DNA from: Channa striata
Lineage: Eukaryota; Chordata; Actinopteri; Anabantiformes; Channidae
Direction of reading: 5' to 3'
Assembly (NCBI GenBank): GCA_033026295.1
Contig: CM065189.1
Location: forward strand, 14,364,203 to 14,428,202
DNA length: 64,000 bases
The first letter of the stretch is position 1. Each line of letters opens with the position of its first letter. A program made the translations under genes and the position numbers. Shown here in pieces: positions 24,077 through 37,274 of the stretch. The notes beneath the pieces are model-generated. The model ran no database searches and was not told the origin of the DNA. It worked only from the letters and a program-made list of their open reading frames with translations.

Positions 24077-26439
24077 CGACTGTGCTGATCCAGTACTGTG
24101 CCCGATTTAGACTAAAATACCTCAAAATACTGTGCTCATCTAAGAATCATTTCAACTGGCAGTAAACTATTTTCTCCAAAACCCTTTGTCCCTTTCAGCT
24201 GTATCTGTGTAAACCGTGGACCCTTTGTGCATCGTCAAACCCTGATGCAGATAGTGGGCTGGAACCTGGGTGGGACTGTGGGTGGGAAAAGGTGTGTTTT
24301 GTCCAACCTAACCACAGTAAAGCTCATTTACAATCCTGACTGACATGCTCCTTCATCCATGAATTGACCTTGCTCACTGAGCATTTATTAACATATTGTA
24401 TTTCCTACGGACATCAGCCCATTGCAGCATAACATTTTGAATCTTGATCTATTCCTTCTGCTATAGGGGAACCATTATGCTGGCGAAGTCCTGCATTCAG
24501 AATGGCAATTAGTGTGGATCTCATATCAAAACCTTTTGAGCATAGTGTAGATTATCTGGATTTAAAAGGCCTAATCTGTGCTTAGCCAAAAAAAACAGGC
24601 CTGGCTGCTTGTACTGAAGAAAATGCATAGATGGTTTCTTCACTTGTAATTGGTGGGTGAGAGAAGTGAGAGGTCTCATGTACACTGCAGGCTTAATGGT
24701 CACTTGTAGAGGGAAAGCAAACAAGAGAAATGGCACGTAATGGAAGGATGTGGATTTCTGTCTGCACAAATTACATAATGGCCACTCAAGGGGAACCCTT
24801 GAGGTTGTAACAATTAGAATGGAGCGTAATGGCAGGCTTCTTTGTGACATGCATGTCAGAGACACAGCAGTAAGGCCTGCTCTGAGGTGAATGGTGCTCT
24901 CCACGCACACATTAATCATTTTATTCTCCTTTCACAGAGTGGCCTAAAATAGCAGAGGCCCACAATGACCCACACAAATTTGGCACACATCATGTGACAT
25001 TGAGGAAACAGTGAGTCAAAGGCAAGTTTTAATCACGCGTCTACACCTTTGCCTAACCCGTTCGTGTAAAATTTTGATACACTTCATGAGCCGCTATGAT
25101 CACGGCCCATGATGTGGGTAAGGTGTTGCATAACCTTGGTGCGATAATCATCTGTTGTCTACAGATTTTTGCCCAACCACTTTCACTTTCTTTGCACTAT
25201 TAGCCCTTCAAGTGCATCAAAGCAGCTCTTTATTTATTTTTTACTCATAATTAGCATTGAAGGCTCTTTAGCTGTTAGATGAATCGATTACAAATAACAT
25301 TACTCGCCTCACAAATCTTGTGAGTAGGCTGCACAGAACTATTACACTAAATGCTGCTATATCAATATAATTATATTTTCTTTGATCAGTAACAGTTTGT
25401 TGTGAGATGTTTTTTATTAATTCATTATTGACACAGAATAGAAAGAATGTTTAAATGTGGGAGGCAGTTACCGAGAAGGTTTTATTCCGTTAATTGATCT
25501 AACGGATCCTCAGTGAGCACACAGAGCGATTTGGATGTAGTGAGAGGTTTCACTCAAGTCATTAAACTGGTTCTGCTTGGTGGGATTGTCTTCGAGATGC
25601 TCCTGATCTCTACTAACAGGCCCCATGATATTTGCCAGGCTGATTCCTCTGAAGTAATAAAACACTCAACCTGTTCTAATGAGATTGGGTGCTTTAGCTG
25701 TGGCTTCCTTATATACAAATAAGCAGATATAGTTAGTTACCTGTAGGTATACTCTTACAGGTAAGGTTAGGTAAGGACTTTTTTTGGGGGAGCATCTGTA
25801 ACCCCACCTTGTAAGCAATGCATTTTAACTGGTGGCTTGTAGAAACTGGGAAATGCTGACCTCACAGCATTAGTATGGCTGGAGTGAACAGCAAACCTTA
25901 TTCTAATGCACTGTGTGCTCAGGAGCACAACCAGCACAACAGTGACATGGTTTGGCTTTCAGGTGTCATCTTATGTTACAGGACAAATAAACCCCAGTGA
26001 AAACCCCTTTGAGCAAAGTCTTAGAAAAGTCCAACATACATTCTATATTTTACTACCTCATGAAAAGCCGGTAGGCGATGAATGAACACAAGCTGCTGCG
26101 GTGCTTCTCCAGCGTTGTATTTCCTGCTGATCTTGTGGCCCTCCTCCCAGGCTCACAGGACCGGGCCCAAACTTCCTGTTTTAAGCTTCGGGCTTCACGA
26201 GTAGAGACACAGCTGTTGTTGTTTGGACTCTTTTTTTTCCACCACAGACACACATGATCTTACTGTTTGCGACGCACACACATCGACTGGATGTGGAACT
26301 GACATCTGCAGTTTAATGACGTTCACTGACCAAAAGCATGTCTTCTGTAGAGTCAGCACGGTCATTCTGAGCAGTCTGCAGCTGCACAGGTCTGTGAGCT
26401 GGTAGTGCACAGGAAGTACAAAACGCAAAACTAGAGGAA

Positions 26440-26560
26440 AGTGGCCTAGCGACTTCTCCAGTACAAATACCATATTAACTCTACTACTCAAGTAAAAATA
26501 CAATGCAGATTATCTGCATTTTACTTAAACGACAAAAGTAACAGTAAATTAATTAATACA
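26440..26560. repeat. AGTGGTGG-type short repeat fragment
   Basis: CTACTCAAGTAAAAATACAATGCAGATTATCTGCATTTTACTTAAACGACAAAAGTAACAG resembles the internal AAGTAAAAGTA blocks of the family at 16249 and 5042. The fragment is strongly diverged. Confidence 0.35.
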
Positions 26561-29500
26561 ACATAAAGGTCAAAGTGCAAGTGTTATGGCTGTTAGTATA
26601 AATGTGTAAAAAGCCATTCTGTCAAGATGTTTTTAGAGTTATGGATCTTTTCTTACAATAGTTAATTTACTGGCTTTGCAAGTTAATAATATTAAAATAA
26701 ACTAGTGAGACACTCATTTACTGTTGGAAAGAGTTTTGCAGTTTATTTTGTATCATATGCACAACAAAGGTTACGCACGACAAAAAACACATGACCTACT
26801 GCTCAGCTCACCCATGGCAGACAGGTTTTCAAGCACCTGTTTAACCAGGTCCTGGAAGAAGCATATGTCAATTCTTAGAAGAGTCTTTTCAAAGAACAAC
26901 ACCTCTCGAGGCTTCACACAGTGTTTTATGATGACACTGTCAATACGTTTTTGTTTTAGCCACTTATTAATAAATGTGAGCATTTCACTCATCTTGATAA
27001 AGGGATGGATTTTTTGCCCATCAATAATTCACTGTTGTGCACTGACATTTAGGCCCTTTCAGAGTGGGTGACACCTTAACACAATGACACAGAGGCACAT
27101 CTCTGTATCAAGACATATTTATGACGCAGAGAAATTGAGTTTCTGAACAGGCTATGGATCATAGCTGAGCCATCGTTACTGCGTAGACAGGTTGAAAACC
27201 CGGCGTCTAACATTTTAACCACAGAAGCAGAGAGGCTTTTTCAATGGTGTTCATTTTAATTTGGTACTAATTTGGTTAGATGCTACTCCCACTAATTCCA
27301 CTAAGTGCAAAAAACAATACGTTTTACCTGAAACATATTGCATGCATTACATATTGACAGAATTCCACAGTACTGATATCATATTCCTGAATTATTATAC
27401 TACACTGCATTTCCTCTTGTATGTTTTTTGGTGTGGGGTAACATTCTTGATATGAACTTTTATTGTTCTTATTATTTTCTTATTAGCAGTCTACATTTCA
27501 ACATATATGTTTCTCATAAGTTCACATTTGGTACATTGTTGCTACTGACAAATAGAGACATAAGATCCAGGAGAGCGATGTAAGAAACAGACATTTTTCT
27601 GCTCTTCTAATTAGTCAGTTCATGCCTGCTTTGTGCAATTACAGCACAGGGACAGTTTCAAGGGTTTAACATGGGGGCGGATAAGGGAGAAGAAAACAGT
27701 ATGAGATAATGAGGGGCTGAAAGACAAAGAGAAATTAATTTGATGCTTTCTACTGTTTCATGGGTCATTAAACAACAACAACACCCATCCTTTAGAAATG
27801 CTTTTGTCTTTAGGCTGAAATTGGACCCACAACCTGCAATTGTGAGGTCAGACTATATGAAACCGCAGGCAGACAGCCTAAAAGCACAGCGTCATCTCTC
27901 ACAGCTCCCCAATTACATTTCAAAGGAAGAGTCTGAAATGTGGGGGACCGCACTTATAAACCAGTAATGCAAGAAAGGCTGGATGTGCTAATTGAGCTAT
28001 TGTGCAGAGGAGCAAACATGCAGTATTCACCAAAGAAAATGTGATGACACAGCCGGAGTGATAAAGCTGTGTATATCTGTGGGTCAGAATGGAGGGTCTT
28101 TTGTGTTGGAAAACATGGAGATCACGTAAAAAATCTCTAACAACCCAGAGTTTTCACATTAACGTGCCACAAGGATGATGTAAAAAGGTCTGTCTTAAGG
28201 AGCAGAGCACCGCAGGACTATCAAGAACTAGGGCCCCCGACTGTGTCCGGGGCTCTGAGCAGCATTCACGGAGTCACTGCTGAGCCTCTTGATTTTAATG
28301 GACCCGAATGATGGATATGTGCCCCTGACAGATATGTGCACATTACTCCTTACCTGTTGCCACATCCTAATTGAAACTAACCCCCCGCTATTGATTTAAT
28401 AGCACAACTGTGAGTGACACAGGGGAACCTTGATGCTTAGCGTCTAAGTTACGAGCCGTTTTGAAGGCAGGCATCATCTCTGCATCTTCACAGCGCTTCA
28501 CGCACATTAGATCCTTTCCAGCTAAGTTATTGCTCCAGATGGAGCTGACTGCATCAATCTTTGATAATGTCTCTGCAGTTCCTGGAATTGCTCTACAGGC
28601 TAATAAATAGAAAAAAGTGTGACACCATTACAGAGAAAAAAAATGGCTTTTTATTGGCAGCACTCCGGGATTTCATGACGTCCCCCCCCACCCCCCAGCA
28701 TGCCTGCAATGCTGTCAGGTAAGGCCAGGACACAGAATACCTCCGGCGTGGAAGGAGCCTATGGGTTTACAGTTAACTGTGGTAAATTGAACATTCTTAC
28801 TGTTTACAACAGGAAGCAGATTTTAAATGAGCTTGACATTATGGTGTAATCTCTTCATGTGAATCTGAAATATTACAGTCAGATTTTAATTCCCCTGCTC
28901 TCCCACTCTTTCCTCTTTCTGGACCAGCACACTAAACAAAGATCATTGCAGGTCATGAAGAGAGAGCAAATAATCTGGCGATCCTTCCATTTGTAGACAT
29001 TATTGCTCAGTGGTCTTAAGTTCGCAGGGTTAATCTTTTAAAACAAAGCCAGAACACAGAAAGGGCAGTGTACACACAGACTCACACGAACACACGCAAA
29101 GATTTAAATGTGTATGTGCACTTAACACCCCTATACAAAGAACGCACACACACGCTCTTACACAATGGTTTACAGCTCTCCATTCTCCCAGGAGGCCTAA
29201 CATTGCAGAGGCTATAAATAATCATAGGAGATTAGTGGGTGTGGTGGCAGTCAGTCTGATTCATGTCACAATCTTTATTACTCAGTGTGCAAATAGTGCA
29301 GTTGATTGCATTACGATATAGCTGCACAATTAAAAGCAGTCAAATGTTTTGGCTAACTTTCAAAAGTTAAACTAAAGTGAGGATCCACATGAGAATAAAG
29401 AGAACCGAAAAAGGATTCATGTGATTAAAAATTAATCCAAACCATATTATCCAGGTACAGAATGTGAAATGACTCTTCTAATAATAGGCTTCATTTTTGC

Positions 29501-29963
29501 CAATTATATCTCCTCTCAACTCAATTCAAGAAATTCAAGTGCTTCCCTTCTTCTTATGAGGACTAATGTTGCTGTTTCACAACTGAATAACTGGATAAAG
29601 TGTATACAATTTCACACAGAAGGTCCCAGATATTTTTCACATCTCTTGTCAGACTTTGAGTGGTGACTTGAAAGATGAAAGAATAAAGGAAGGAAATAAG
29701 AACGTAATTTGTTGAATTTCTTAAAATTTAATCTCCATAAAACTAACCAGAAAATGTAGCTTAACCAATGTGATACTGTACATGATAATTTCATATTCAC
29801 CTGATGCTGAGTGCAGATTACAGTGTGCTCAAGAATTCATAACAGCCACAAATAAAAGTAATATATTTATTACACGGATTTTATTTCCGAACCAGAGATG
29901 GCTCAGATGTCTACCTTTAAATTGAAAAAGGATACAACGCTGTCACTAAGTATCACTTTCACT

Positions 29964-29967
<4 letters not shown>

Positions 29968-30003
<36 letters not shown>
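29968..30003. repeat. (GT)n microsatellite
   Basis: A perfect GT tract of about 36 bp in PRKCA intron 2. Confidence 0.95.
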
Positions 30004-30004
<1 letters not shown>

Positions 30005-32464
30005 TTTTCCCTGAAGACCAAAAGTTGAAACTTTATGCAACAGCCTGTTGCAAACGGAAGATAGATTGAGCCTGATTATACAGGTTTATTAATTCACATT
30101 TTCCAGCAGTACTTGACACCTTGTGATTAACAGTCACACTGTCAGCAGCAGAATTTCTTGATGACATACGAAATCAAGTCCGTCTCACAGAGCTGAAGAA
30201 AGGATTCTTCAACAGAATGTAGCCTCAAAATTGAATGTAATATTTAAAACCTCATTTTAAAACTGAGCACAAAATTTAAAATCCTCCCATCAGAATCATA
30301 AATGGCTGCTTTAGTAAATTCATATTTACATTCATATTAAAATATCAATTTAATACAGTTTGTGTAAAAACTGTGTTACGGGTGGTTATGAGTGTGACTA
30401 CTTCTTGGCTGAGTGCAATAACATCCTGATGTCATGGCATCACTATAAAGGTAACTGTATGTTGCTAATATTTTCAGATGTGCTATGATGCCATGGTAAA
30501 ACTTCTAGGAAGAGCTGTGAACAGTACATCATGCATAATATACAGACGTGTGGAGGCACATACAAGTATTCTGCAAGATTAAATCTTGTGCATGTGCATT
30601 TGTTTTATGTCTGGACCCCATGCTGAAAAAATAAAGATGACAGTAGTCATGAAGCCAGTGTTTTGTGACCAACAGCATCAATTCTTACTGTAATGTGCTG
30701 TACTTTTGTTGATCAGTGGTGGATAAAAGAAGAAAATAAGGTTTTGAATAATGAGACATCAACCACACTGTAATAGTCATGTGGTATCCCTTCCCCATCT
30801 CTTTCCCGCATGTTTCCTGTCTGCTCTCCACTTTCACCTATCTAATAAAGACACAATGCCAAAAGAATGTGGTATGATCATAAAATCTACAGTTCCATTT
30901 CAGGCTTGAAAGTCATAAACGAAGAATAATGCCAACAGGCGGTGACACTAAACAAGCTTCCTGAATCGTAAATCCCCCAAGTCTTTTCAGTTTGCACAAA
31001 CTCGGAGAGTTAAGTTGTACCATGCTGACAAGAAGTCACTGAAGAACATTTTTCTTCATTTATTATAAGGCACTCTGAACTTTAGAGCGTATGAGGCTAA
31101 AATGACAGAAAGAGAGTGAACAAAACAAGCAGAGACTGACTCCCGAACTGGAACCGACAGAGTGAGGAGCGAATAAAGGCGACGTGAGTGCAGGTACAGT
31201 GAGTACACTGGAAAGGATGAACACAGCTCCTTGAACTCTCAAACACCAGATGGGCTGGGACGCAAGAGGAGCACGGTGGAGGAAATGGAGGAGAGAGACA
31301 GGAGGTGAAAGAAAGAGGTGGCACATAAAGCAGAATGCACCGCAGTAAAACAAAAGCTGTGCAGCTTGGGCAAAATAAGCTTGAGCAATATAATTAGAAA
31401 ATGATAAAACTTGAATGCACCCTGTTAAATGGATAATGAAATAAAAGAGATCGGGGGTGAAAGAAGAGGCAAAAAAAAAACGTGAGGAGAAATTTGAAAC
31501 ATGTCGTTGCAGCTTAATTGGAGGGAGTTATGGTCAGCGTCTTCAGACAGAATTTCCTCTGTTCCTTCAGGTCTCTCAGCTGCGGTCAACTGGCCAGAGA
31601 AACTGCTCATTGTGGTTCTTACAGCCTGCAGTCAGACAGGACATTACTCTCCACTGCCTTCCACTGAGTGGGTCTGTGTGGGAGGGTGTGTGTGAACGTG
31701 TGGGGAGGTGTACGCCACAGAGCTGGAAATGCTCCAGGACAGCTCTACAGTGTTATTTCCACTTACATAAACGGGCCTTTCTGAGTCTTGTTTCTTTATT
31801 TCATCTGTGCTTCTCTTGCAAAAATTCTCAGTCTTTTTCCTCCTTTCTTTCCTCCTCAGGTTTATCTCCGGCATCTAGCAGCACTTGTAAACACCCAGAC
31901 TGAACAGCGCTTCTTGTGAGATTCATACTTCGGTGACACACCAGTGTGCAACAAATGCCAAAGCAGCAAGAGCACTAACAGTTACTCTGTGGTTTGAAGA
32001 AATTGCATTAGCCCACAGAGGCAAAGGGAGCACAGCTATGAAGAGGCCGCCTCGGAGCACGCTGCTGAAATCAACCACATCCTTTGTCAATGTTGCGAAC
32101 AAAAGGTGGAATAAGGAAAGCAGGTCTACTGATGCAAATAACAAGCTCACATGACTGGCGTCTTCAACGCAAACCGCCCTGGATGAAAGTTTGCTTTTGA
32201 TGCTGCACCTATCCAACAATCTGACAGCAACAATGTTGAATCTGAAAGGTGAGCTAGGTTTTGAGCAAGAGTAATAATTTGACGTTTCTAGACACGTTGA
32301 TTATGTATATGACCATCTCCAACACTAGCCTTGTAGCATTTTACATTTTTTTATTCTGTCTGTGGAAAAAACAACTAACTTTTAGAACCCAACGGACTGG
32401 ACTCTCTGCCAACATAGGCATAATCGAGCCCTCTGTGAGGGTGGGTTCCTGTGTGGCCAGCAAT

Positions 32465-32570
32465 CCTCCCTTCCTCGCAGCCCTTCAAGGGACTGCAGCA
32501 GGGCATTAAGTTGGCATGGTAAAGGTTATGGTAAGGGGCTAGGGATTTATGTCTATGATGTCCTCACACT
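32465..32570 (+). repeat. Dispersed repeat with GGGTTAGG-like core (fragment)
   Basis: GGTAAAGGTTATGGTAAGGGGCTAGGG then TTTATGTCTATGATGTCCTCACACT matches the 3' part of the family seen at 13570-13860. Confidence 0.4.
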
Positions 32571-34433
32571 GGAGGCTCAGCTTCTCCTTTCATCAACGTC
32601 AGTATGTTTGGACACTTATCACACTCACAAAGACATAAACACAGTAGTGGTCTTTTGTATCAGCCTCTTCCTGTTGGAGAAAATAACCAATAATGGAAGA
32701 ACAGGAAGAAGCGATACAGTGTAAAGGAAGCAGTGAATGACTACATCAGGAAAAGGGTAATCCAGTTCATCTTCATCCGGCTGCCAAATGTTCCAGTGTC
32801 TCAGTCTGGGCTGAAATTAAGTGGTTTGGACAGTGACCAGTGTTTAAGCCATCTGCACAAGGTAAACACAAATAGGATTCAACTAATATGCAATGCTGAC
32901 AACAATAAATGTTAAAGTTCGGAAAGTATCTGAAGTAACTGAGGTGACAATTTTAAACAGACAGTTGGACAAAAGACGTTGACGTCCCTGGTGGAATCTG
33001 TTCTGCAAGAACAACTGAACAAGTCAGTGCAGCTGCAAACAGGAGTTTGAACTTAAAGGAAGAAGTGTGTGATTGATCAACAGTTTGAGCATTTGCAAGC
33101 TGCAGACTGCAAACTGTATAGGAAAGTTGCATCCTTGTAGAAGCCAGTGTTGTGTTTTCAGGTTAACCCATATTCTCTTAGCATATGCAAGGGTGCAACT
33201 TTCAAAAGTCTATCTGAGGAACAAATCATCCATTCACTGTCAGTAGCACACACTCACATAAAGCCCAACACACACACAAACCACTGCTGTGCAGCAGGAG
33301 AGATTCCCAGTAGTTGTTATGAAGTTGAGTGGCACATGGCTCGTGAGCTGGTTAATGCTGATTCATGTCTGTGACACGAGTACTACAACATATTATTTTT
33401 AAAACAATAGCGTCAGTTGGGAAGCATGTAAACAGTCTGAGCCACAATAGCCACTTGTCATATGAGTCATGAGTTCTCAGCCCATGCACACCCCATCCAA
33501 GCGCTTCTCTCTCATTGTCTCAAGTACAGACCCAGACACACACTGCACACAGAGTCAGTGCTGCTGAGCGTGTCACCCACCCCTGTAACCACCGGCGAGT
33601 CACGGCTGACAGAAAGGGGAGCATGCGGCGACTGGTGCTAAGTGGTGTGACATCGGGTTGGGGAAGTGTGTGTGTGTCTGTTTGGGGGGGGAAGGCAATG
33701 AAAGATGAGGCTGACAATGCTATAATTAGACACAGTGAGAAAGTGACAGATGACCTCATGCAGGCGGTCGCCTCGCCTCGCCACCAAAATCTGGCTATTC
33801 GGCAAAGTCTTTACCTGCCTCTCTCTACCTTTGTTCGTTCATCTTGTTCTGCTTAAAATATCCCTAGTTTTCTCTTTTTCAACCTAAGACCAGCCCATGT
33901 GCACAGACTTGGCTCTAACATTTCACTGCTTCAAAATACTGTTCATCCAGCAGGTTCACTGATGCGGAGATCAGAGGGAGAAATTACAGATAAAAATTAG
34001 ATTTATTTTTTGGATGATTCAGTAGCTAGAAGCCTGTGACTGAGGGAATCTGTTCTGTCACTGTACACTGACTTTTTCCTGGCCCCACCGGTACACAAAC
34101 AAATACACACAGATTATCACCCAACCACCTCCCAGAGCAAAGTTCATTTCTTTGGAAGATGAACCATAAAAGTCAATGTTGTCTTCCAGGGCAAAGATGC
34201 GTGGGGAAAGGCCCAATGCCAGCTCCCATTTTACTGCTTTATCCTGCATTACGTGCCACTCGTCAATGTCTTCTGAGGCAAAAAAAAAGCTCCATTCTCC
34301 GTTATGAGGTGCAGGAATGGAAGCAGCAGAAGCAGACAGAGCAAGGCTGCACAGTACCAGTGGGTGAAAGGAGGGGGGGGGGTTTGTGAAGGTGATGTCA
34401 GGAGTCATTAGCTGCAGCAGTAACAGAGATGAA

Positions 34434-34459
34434 GTGTGTGTGTGTGTGTGTGTGTGTGT
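34434..34459. repeat. (GT)n microsatellite
   Basis: A perfect GT tract of about 26 bp. It explains the His-Thr-rich apparent ORF on the opposite strand. Confidence 0.95.
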
Positions 34460-37207
34460 TTCATGTTTACGTAAAGAGGAATCGCTGACACAGCGGTGAA
34501 GTGAAGCTGACAGAGGGCCTGAAAGGAAATGGATGGATGTGCAGAGCAGAGGAAGCGCTAGAAGTGAGCGGCGTCCATCTATAACTTTAGGGAGCTTCAC
34601 TACGAGTAAAACACAAAACACGGAAAGAGCATTTACACAAGTGCATGAATTTTAAACACCTGCTTTGTCCATCTGTATTTTACACATTTCCTACCTGCAA
34701 ATTCATTCAGCTGAATCTAATCTTCTTCCTTCTGTGCTAAAATTTCAATCAGTTGATTAATTCATCCAGGCTATGTCTGTATTTCTGAATGAAAATGTTG
34801 TTTACCTAAAAACGCCCGAGCTATAATCTAATCAGTGTTGCAGCTCAACATGCTGCCTCCAGCGCTCGCTCAGCAGCACAGGAAATGTTTGACTAATGTG
34901 CTCTTTGATAGCTGGGCTGTGTGATGAGCTCAGGGGTGGACACTGTTCAAAATATTCACAGATTTATTTGACACACTGGATTAATTACATACTGGGGCAA
35001 GCGTCCAGAAATTAAGAGCAGGTGGAGTGAAGAGCTTCTTCACTGGCTTTATCTAGTAGTAGTACTTGTCATGGAATTAGCAGCAATGATCCCGTCTTCT
35101 TGTTAATAATCCACATCATCATGAATCTCACAGGCATGCTGGATTGCCACTACTGCATCAATAACATATTGCTAAGAATCATTTTTCTTTTTCCTTTTTT
35201 CATTCTCTCTGATATTAAAGAATGTAATTCGAAGCTGGTGAGTGTGCTCGCGCCCAGTTTTTCATGCTGACACTTTACATCATCATTTGGGTGGGAAGCT
35301 GGGCAATATTTCAGTTACTTGACGAAAGACTGACTCAAACAAAGCAGACTCAGTTCGTTCTGTGACACAGCTGATGTAATGAAGCACTTGACATGTTGGA
35401 GCCAGAGCTGAGACGTTTGTTTGTCTCTATGATGAGGCCTGCTGACCCAGAACTAACGTGGGCAGGTTTGATGTTGAATGTGATACTGGAATACAGATTA
35501 CAAATGACAATTATCATTAGCCTGAATGTCTCAACAGATCAGGAAGGTTTGATCCTCTTTAGCAAGGTGTTCTTGACCTACATCAGTGAAACTAGACCAA
35601 CAACACTGGGAATTTATTATTGCATATGCCGTTTTTGATTACTGTAAATGTAGAAAATCAACCTGGTTCCCTGCAGACTGGAACAAACGTGCAGTGAACT
35701 GGTCAAAGCCAACTAGGGAGGATTTTAGGCAATACTTCTCTCAAACAAATACATTTCCCAAGAATTATTATATTACCAATACATGCTAATGTGTGTTGTG
35801 TGTTATAGATTGTAAAAACATAGAAAGCATGGAAATTAGCTATTGTTGGATTTATTTATGACTCAAATAAGCCTTTTTACAACTGTGGAATGCACAACCA
35901 GATCATGTGTGAGCTTTAAACACTGAGGCTAAAAGAGCTTTTAAAGTCAAGTGGAAAAAGCATGTTCCTGGTTTTGAACTAAAGACATGTGATAATACAT
36001 GTTTTAAATATGCCATACAATTTATTAAAAACATGAGAACACAATGAGATCAGATTCACTACCTAAGAAGCAGCAACCACAAAATACCCACAAATAACCA
36101 CAATGATTTTTTGAAAGAAATCAGAGATATGCACGCTTACCAGCAATATAGTCGTCAATTAACCCAGTTTTAGGTAAACCCAACATGCACATCATCTTTG
36201 GGAGGGAACCAGACCACCACCCTCAACAGCTTTTACTCGTTTTATTGATGCTTGCATGACATAACTGTTCAATACGATTTTTTTTTAATTGTGCCAAAGC
36301 GGGGCCCTTAAGGTTTTAGTGAAACCTCAGTATTTGTGTATTTGTGAGTAAAACATGGAAATTGTGTATCTGCTGTTTCATATGAGTGATGGTATTCAAC
36401 AAGTCGGTCTCTTATTTCCTTTTCCTTTTTACCGTTTACTGTTGACTTAGTGACCTTCTCCCTATATCTCACTGGTCTTTAAAGGTTACACTGTGACAGC
36501 ACAGCATACAATATATACATATAATAATGACAAATGTTGATTAATAGGAGTAAAAGAGAAAAGCTGAATTTCATAATTTGTTTCCTGTCCTGATACTGAG
36601 ATAATATTATATATTTAAACCATTATAACCTATAACAACATTTACAGTGCACTGGCTAACATGCTGCCTTGCACATTTAGAAGTGCTCAGTTACCGTGAA
36701 GACCTCACTATTTCAGGTTTTCCGTGCCCCTTTATAATGTTTGTAAATGTTGTGATTTCCAAACCTATGTACACATTTATGTGCTGATTATTGGACTTTG
36801 CCAACTGTATTGCTGTGAGTCTGAATCCTATGATGAGCTTCATTAGGTCGTTATCTGCTATGTGGACACACCAACCCAAGTTTGTCTTGGACCTGGCAAA
36901 GGGCCTCTGTGCTGGTGTTGGATCCACAGCGGGATTGCTGCATTCAGATCTGCCTAAAAAAACCACGAAAGGAAAAAATGGAGCAGACTTTGGCAGAACC
37001 GAACTGGGAAAAAAAAGTGCTGAAATGTAATGTCATAGTCAGGGTGTTTTAAGGTAAAAGCTTAAAGAAACTGGTTTGTGCAACAAGAGAGGATTTCATG
37101 AGTAAGTGCCCTCTCAAGTTCAGAACTGCAATCCAGTGAATCACCTGACCGAGTTCAACAAAGGAAAAAAAATACAGCACTCCACTGCAAACCAATAGTC
37201 ACACCAA

Positions 37208-37210
<3 letters not shown>

Positions 37211-37272
<62 letters not shown>
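37211..37272. repeat. (GT)n microsatellite, longest in window
   Basis: A perfect GT tract of about 62 bp (31 units) inside PRKCA intron 2. Likely polymorphic. Confidence 0.97.

Positions 37273-37274
<2 letters not shown>

Noticed and set aside
24521..24919. 132-codon minus-strand open frame
   Set aside because: No recognisable domain and no start or splice support; length is expected by chance in 64 kb.
26724..27071. 115-codon plus frame and overlapping 73-codon minus frame
   Set aside because: The minus frame looks mildly protein-like, but I cannot match it to a family; a transposon scrap is possible but unsupported.
31457..31903. 148-codon plus-strand open frame in intron 2
   Set aside because: Several overlapping frames on both strands; Ser-rich low-complexity translation; no recognisable domain.
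34058..34621. 187-codon minus-strand open frame
   Set aside because: A His-Thr run comes from a GT microsatellite, and the rest has no domain-like pattern; it lies in an intron.
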